From Candidatus Dependentiae bacterium (GTDB lineage: Bacteria; Babelota; Babeliae; Babelales; UBA12411): DNA of 64,000 nt. Both the position numbers and the translations under genes were made by a program. Location: positions 17,227-81,226 of the forward strand of contig DOJW01000009.1 of NCBI GenBank assembly GCA_003511165.1, read 5' to 3'. Position 1 is the stretch's first letter; every line of letters begins with the position of its first letter. Below, piece by piece: positions 61,143-64,000 of the stretch. The notes below the pieces were generated by a model. It had not been told where the DNA came from, did not search any database, and saw only the letters and a program-made list of their open reading frames with translations.

Positions 61143-61730
61143 TCAAATATTTTCTAGTAAAAAATCTTTTATCATTTTTGTTGAGTTACTGATTAATTTT
61201 GTGACTTCAATTTCTTCAATAGGAGAAAAATTTGAAAGCACATATTTGGGAACTTCATCCTTGTCGGTAGGTCTATCAACTCCAAAATAAAATCTCCAAA
61301 AATCACCACCGATGGAACTTATTATTGATTTTAACCCATTGTGTCCTTTGGAGCTTCCATCAAATTTTATTCCGATTTTGCCTAATTTTTTTTCGATTTC
61401 ATCATGGATTACCAAAATTTCTTGTGCATTTATTCCGCGTTTTTGTAAAAAAGATAAAACTTTTCCAGAATTATTCATAAATGTTTGCGGTTTTATTAAA
61501 TAAACGTTTTTGCTGGGAGAGTATAAAAAACCTTCATTATTATTTTGCGAATTTAATCGAACTTCTGCAAAATCCAAATTTTCTGCAGGCTTCCAAGAGG
61601 CATCCAGTTCTTCTGCCAGTTTTTCGATAATTCTAAATCCGATATTGTGCCGGTTTTTAGAATATTGTGATCCTGGATTTCCAAGACCAATAATTGCTTT
61701 AATATTTATTTTTTCATTGTTTTTTAACAT
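61143..61730 (-). CDS. pth: Peptidyl-tRNA hydrolase
   Basis: 195 residues. Recycles tRNA from dropped peptidyl-tRNA. GLGNPGSQYSKNRHNIGFR contains the catalytic His; KPQTFMNNSGK, VIHDEIEKKLGKI and SSKGHNGLKSI are the other family motifs. Normal length. Lies 28 bp after prs in the direction of transcription. Confidence 0.96.
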   Translation of the reverse strand: MLKNNEKINIKAIIGLGNPGSQYSKNRHNIGFRIIEKLAEELDASWKPAENLDFAEVRLNSQNNNEGFLYSPSKNVYLIKPQTFMNNSGKVLSFLQKRGINAQEILVIHDEIEKKLGKIGIKFDGSSKGHNGLKSIISSIGGDFWRFYFGVDRPTDKDEVPKYVLSNFSPIEEIEVTKLISNSTKMIKDFLLENI

Positions 61731-61758
61731 ATTTATTTACACTTATTTTTAGATTTTT

Positions 61759-62682
61759 TTAGAAAAATGATTTTAATTGTTTGACTAAAAGATCATTAAT
61801 CGAGGTTATAAAAAATTTTGAACTTTCCGCTCTTGATACAGGTAATACAGAATTTGTTGTTACAAATGTTTCGAAGTTACTGTTTTGGATTAATCCCAAA
61901 GCGTTATTTGATAAAATTCCGTGAGAAAAACAGCCTATTATTTTTAGAGCTTTGTGTTTTAGTAAAATATTACATGCATTTATTGCCGTCTGTGCCGTGT
62001 CTATAATATCGTCTATCAAAACAACGGTTTTATTTTCGACGGTTCCATTCAGTTTTACGGCAACAGGGTGGTCAGGACCTATTCTTTTTTTTGTTACATG
62101 AACAAAATTTAAATTTAATTTTTTAGCAATTCTTTCAACCCGATTAACTCCTCCTGCGTCGGGGGATGCCAAAATTAAATCATTTTTATTTAAATAATTT
62201 TGTGAAATAAATTCGATCCAAAGTTCATCCAATTTTATTTCATAAATAAAATTTTTGTAAAATTCTAGCGTTATTGGTGAATGAATATCACAGACAAACA
62301 TTTTATTTACACCGATTGATTTTATGACCATTAAAAATGTTTGAAGCAATCCTAAATCTTGGTCTGAAAACCCCTTTTCTTGGCGAGAATATGGTAAGTA
62401 AGGTATTAATAAATTTAATTCAAAAGTATCAGTTTTTTTTATAGCGTTTAATGTAAAAATTAAATCCAGGATCTGATTATTTATAGGGTCATTTTTATAA
62501 GAAAATTGGTGAACAAACAAAACTTGCTGATCTTTGAATGATGGAAACTTTTTTAAATTTAAATTGGTTTCGCCATCTTCGAAGTGACTTTTTTTTAATA
62601 ATGTTAAATTGGCCGAATATGATTTTGCTATGAAGGATGCAAGAAGGCTACATTCTTCATAAGCCACTATTTCTGTAATCAC
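61759..62682 (-). CDS. prs: Ribose-phosphate pyrophosphokinase
   Basis: Makes PRPP from ribose-5-phosphate and ATP. 307 residues, two PRTase-like halves: LLIPYLPYSRQEKGFSDQDL, FVCDIHSP, PDAGGVNR and the PRPP loop VVLIDDIIDTAQTAINA. Somewhat diverged from class I enzymes, but all motifs are present. PRPP would feed nucleotide synthesis or salvage. It follows lpxD by 11 bp. Confidence 0.92.
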   Translation of the reverse strand: MITEIVAYEECSLLASFIAKSYSANLTLLKKSHFEDGETNLNLKKFPSFKDQQVLFVHQFSYKNDPINNQILDLIFTLNAIKKTDTFELNLLIPYLPYSRQEKGFSDQDLGLLQTFLMVIKSIGVNKMFVCDIHSPITLEFYKNFIYEIKLDELWIEFISQNYLNKNDLILASPDAGGVNRVERIAKKLNLNFVHVTKKRIGPDHPVAVKLNGTVENKTVVLIDDIIDTAQTAINACNILLKHKALKIIGCFSHGILSNNALGLIQNSNFETFVTTNSVLPVSRAESSKFFITSINDLLVKQLKSFF

Positions 62683-62693
62683 AATTTATCTCC

Positions 62694-63776
62694 TTAAAAC
62701 CATCTAAAAAATTTTCGAATAAAAGATTTTTTAGTAGTTTTTTCTTTTTCAAGGATAGATTGCAACTCATTAGCTAATTTGACCATTTTTGGTAGTTTTG
62801 ATAAGGAAATTGTTAATCGTTTCCATTCATTAAATTCGATAGCGGGCATTCCGGCAACGATTGCACCATCTTTTAAATCTTTTAGAATTCCACTTTTCGA
62901 AATAATTTTTACGCCATTTCCAATTTTTATGTGATCTTTTATTGCTACCTGTCCACCGATTTGACATCCCATTCCGACAGTTGCTCCGCCAGCTATTCCT
63001 GTTTGTGCAATGATTGCAGTGTGGGCTCCAATTTTTACATTGTGTGCAATATGAACAAGATTATCTAATTTTACCCCATCAGAAATTATTGTTTCATCAA
63101 ATGCTGCTCTATCGATACAACAATTGGATCCAATTTCTACATGATTTCCAATTCGCACGATTCCGATTTGCGGAACTTTCCAAAGACCATTTTTTCTAGG
63201 TTTATAGCTATACCCATCAGAACCTATAACTGATCCACTATGAATAATTGTATTATTACCGATAATGCATCGGTCTAAAACTTTTACCCCAGGATAAAAA
63301 ATAACATTTGTACCTATTTGGCAATTTTTACCGATAAAAACATTACTATGAATTATAGAATTTTCACCGATAGAACAGTTTTCTTCTATAGTTGCAAATT
63401 GTTTGATAGTGACATTTTGTGCAATTTTTGCTGTTTTGTGAATGCTTGCAAGTGGTGAAATTTCACAAGAACAATTTTTGTGTTCAATGAAATTTGTTAA
63501 TTTTTGAAAAGCTGCAAGAGGATCTGAAACGATCAAGAAACTTTTTTCTGGAGTCCATGCCTTGCTTGCTATGATTAATTTTGCGTTGCTTTTTTTTATC
63601 AAATCAAGTGACAGTGGATCAAAAACAGAAGCATCTTCATGATCTAAGAAAATAGATAAATCATTTTCGGACGCTGTTTCAAGCGATTTAATTTCTTCTA
63701 TCAAAAAATTAGGATCGAGGGTTGTTGTACCCTCGATCAAATTTGACAGCTCATTAATTGTTAAATTAATTTTCAT
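62694..63776 (-). CDS. lpxD: UDP-3-O-acylglucosamine N-acyltransferase LpxD
   Basis: Adds the second acyl chain in lipid A synthesis. 360 residues: N-terminal uridine-binding domain (1-105), then a left-handed beta-helix of hexapeptide repeats (IGENSIIHSNVFIGKNCQIG and onward) and a C-terminal helix. Catalytic His in LVHIAHNVKIGAH. A 12-bp gap separates it from the ompH/skp-like gene upstream, the usual bacterial order. Confidence 0.95.
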   Translation of the reverse strand: MKINLTINELSNLIEGTTTLDPNFLIEEIKSLETASENDLSIFLDHEDASVFDPLSLDLIKKSNAKLIIASKAWTPEKSFLIVSDPLAAFQKLTNFIEHKNCSCEISPLASIHKTAKIAQNVTIKQFATIEENCSIGENSIIHSNVFIGKNCQIGTNVIFYPGVKVLDRCIIGNNTIIHSGSVIGSDGYSYKPRKNGLWKVPQIGIVRIGNHVEIGSNCCIDRAAFDETIISDGVKLDNLVHIAHNVKIGAHTAIIAQTGIAGGATVGMGCQIGGQVAIKDHIKIGNGVKIISKSGILKDLKDGAIVAGMPAIEFNEWKRLTISLSKLPKMVKLANELQSILEKEKTTKKSFIRKFFRWF

Positions 63777-63788
63777 AAAGCTTTATTT

Positions 63789-64000
63789 TTAATGGGTTGC
63801 AGGTTTAGCAGTTTTAGCTTTTTTTGCACTGTATTCACTATCAGCCATTTCTGTTACTTTTGCAGTTAAATCTATTTCAGGAGCTATATCAAGTACAGCA
63901 TCGGAACGCGTATTTAAAAGAATGCTACCTTTTGCTTCTCTAAATAATGATCGAGCAATTTCTTCATGTTTCATAGAAATTATTTGAAGCTTTGTGTTGT
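63789..64000 (-). CDS. OmpH/Skp-like periplasmic chaperone, 3' part
   Basis: The frame is open to the window edge; an ATG at 63974 (61 residues) is inside it and has no clear ribosome site, so the true start probably lies beyond the window. The visible end, EEIARSLFREAKGSILLN then APEIDLTAKVTEMA, aligns with the C-terminal end of Skp/OmpH (helix, then a strand with VL, then DxTxxV). A short Lys/Ala tail follows. The position before lpxD supports this, as in bamA-skp-lpxD. Partial. Confidence 0.6.
   Translation of the reverse strand, partial: NTKLQIISMKHEEIARSLFREAKGSILLNTRSDAVLDIAPEIDLTAKVTEMADSEYSAKKAKTAKPATH

Noticed and set aside
1..64000. CRISPR array
   Set aside because: No regularly spaced direct repeats were seen and no cas genes are present.

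Overview
The window is an AT-rich bacterial chromosome segment with short intergenic gaps and many overlapping genes. It encodes Gram-negative envelope functions (LpxD, KdsC, LptC, an OmpH/Skp-like tail, LspA), peptidoglycan functions (DapF, UppS, a NagZ-like GH3 enzyme) and ordinary bacterial information-processing genes (GyrA, LepA, ArgS, GltX, PheT, Pth, rpmH-rnpA-yidD). Alongside these it carries an unusually large set of short secreted proteins of unknown function and at least one protein with a clearly eukaryote-like domain. This mix fits a host-associated bacterium living in protists, most like the Dependentiae (TM6/Babeliae). That placement is inferred from gene content and composition and was not tested with a phylogeny.

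Layout. 62-2457 (+): plsY coupled to an ATP-dependent, archaeal/eukaryotic-type DNA ligase. 2458-13040 (-): secreted proteins (a large unknown, a kinase-like protein, a small Cys-rich protein), a LOG-family hydrolase, gpsA, uppS, an adenylate kinase that starts with a lipoprotein signal, a secreted membrane protein and a SulP transporter, with GC-rich inverted repeats between genes. 13477-22581 (+): a tightly packed operon of MATE exporter, membrane-anchored HIT protein and the full route from acetyl-CoA to isopentenyl diphosphate (mevalonate kinase, diphosphomevalonate decarboxylase, phosphomevalonate kinase, class II HMG-CoA reductase, archaeal-type HMG-CoA synthase, thiolase, DUF35 protein), ending with a small cupin and a strong terminator. 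22648-26833: BrnQ, a second MATE protein, and two exported enzymes (GNAT acetyltransferase, TylF-like methyltransferase). 27076-34627 (+): argS, lepA, an HspR-like regulator, htpX, then a locally duplicated pair of secreted HExxH proteins. 34616-41692: gltX, a cysteine-synthase-type PLP enzyme, dapF, secreted oddities, maf and dprA.

41696-49316 (-) contains gyrA and the most unusual locus. A secreted protein joins a Skp1-like domain to a WD40-like propeller and a C-terminal membrane anchor. Next to it is a duplicated copy split by an IS200-type element. The duplication carried along the tail of yidD and the terminator. rpmH-rnpA-yidD follows upstream, and rnpA has no ATG/GTG/TTG start. 49375-51250 (-): a membrane protein, thyX and dcd. 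51572-57097 (+): HAD hydrolase, structured leader, secreted polysaccharide deacetylase, GH3 enzyme, membrane protein, kdsC-lptC. 57072-64000 (-): comF, a PgpA-like remnant, lspA, pheT, pth, prs, lpxD and the 3' end of an ompH/skp-like gene.

How the parts fit. GpsA plus PlsY feed phospholipid synthesis. The mevalonate operon supplies IPP to UppS for the undecaprenyl carrier used by peptidoglycan and LPS. KdsC, LpxD, LptC and Skp serve the outer membrane. Dcd, ThyX, Maf and Prs handle nucleotides. The recurring oddity is enzymes that need ATP, acetyl-CoA or S-adenosylmethionine yet begin with export signals. Together with the Skp1-propeller protein they look like a set aimed at host cytoplasm. 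That last point is inference.
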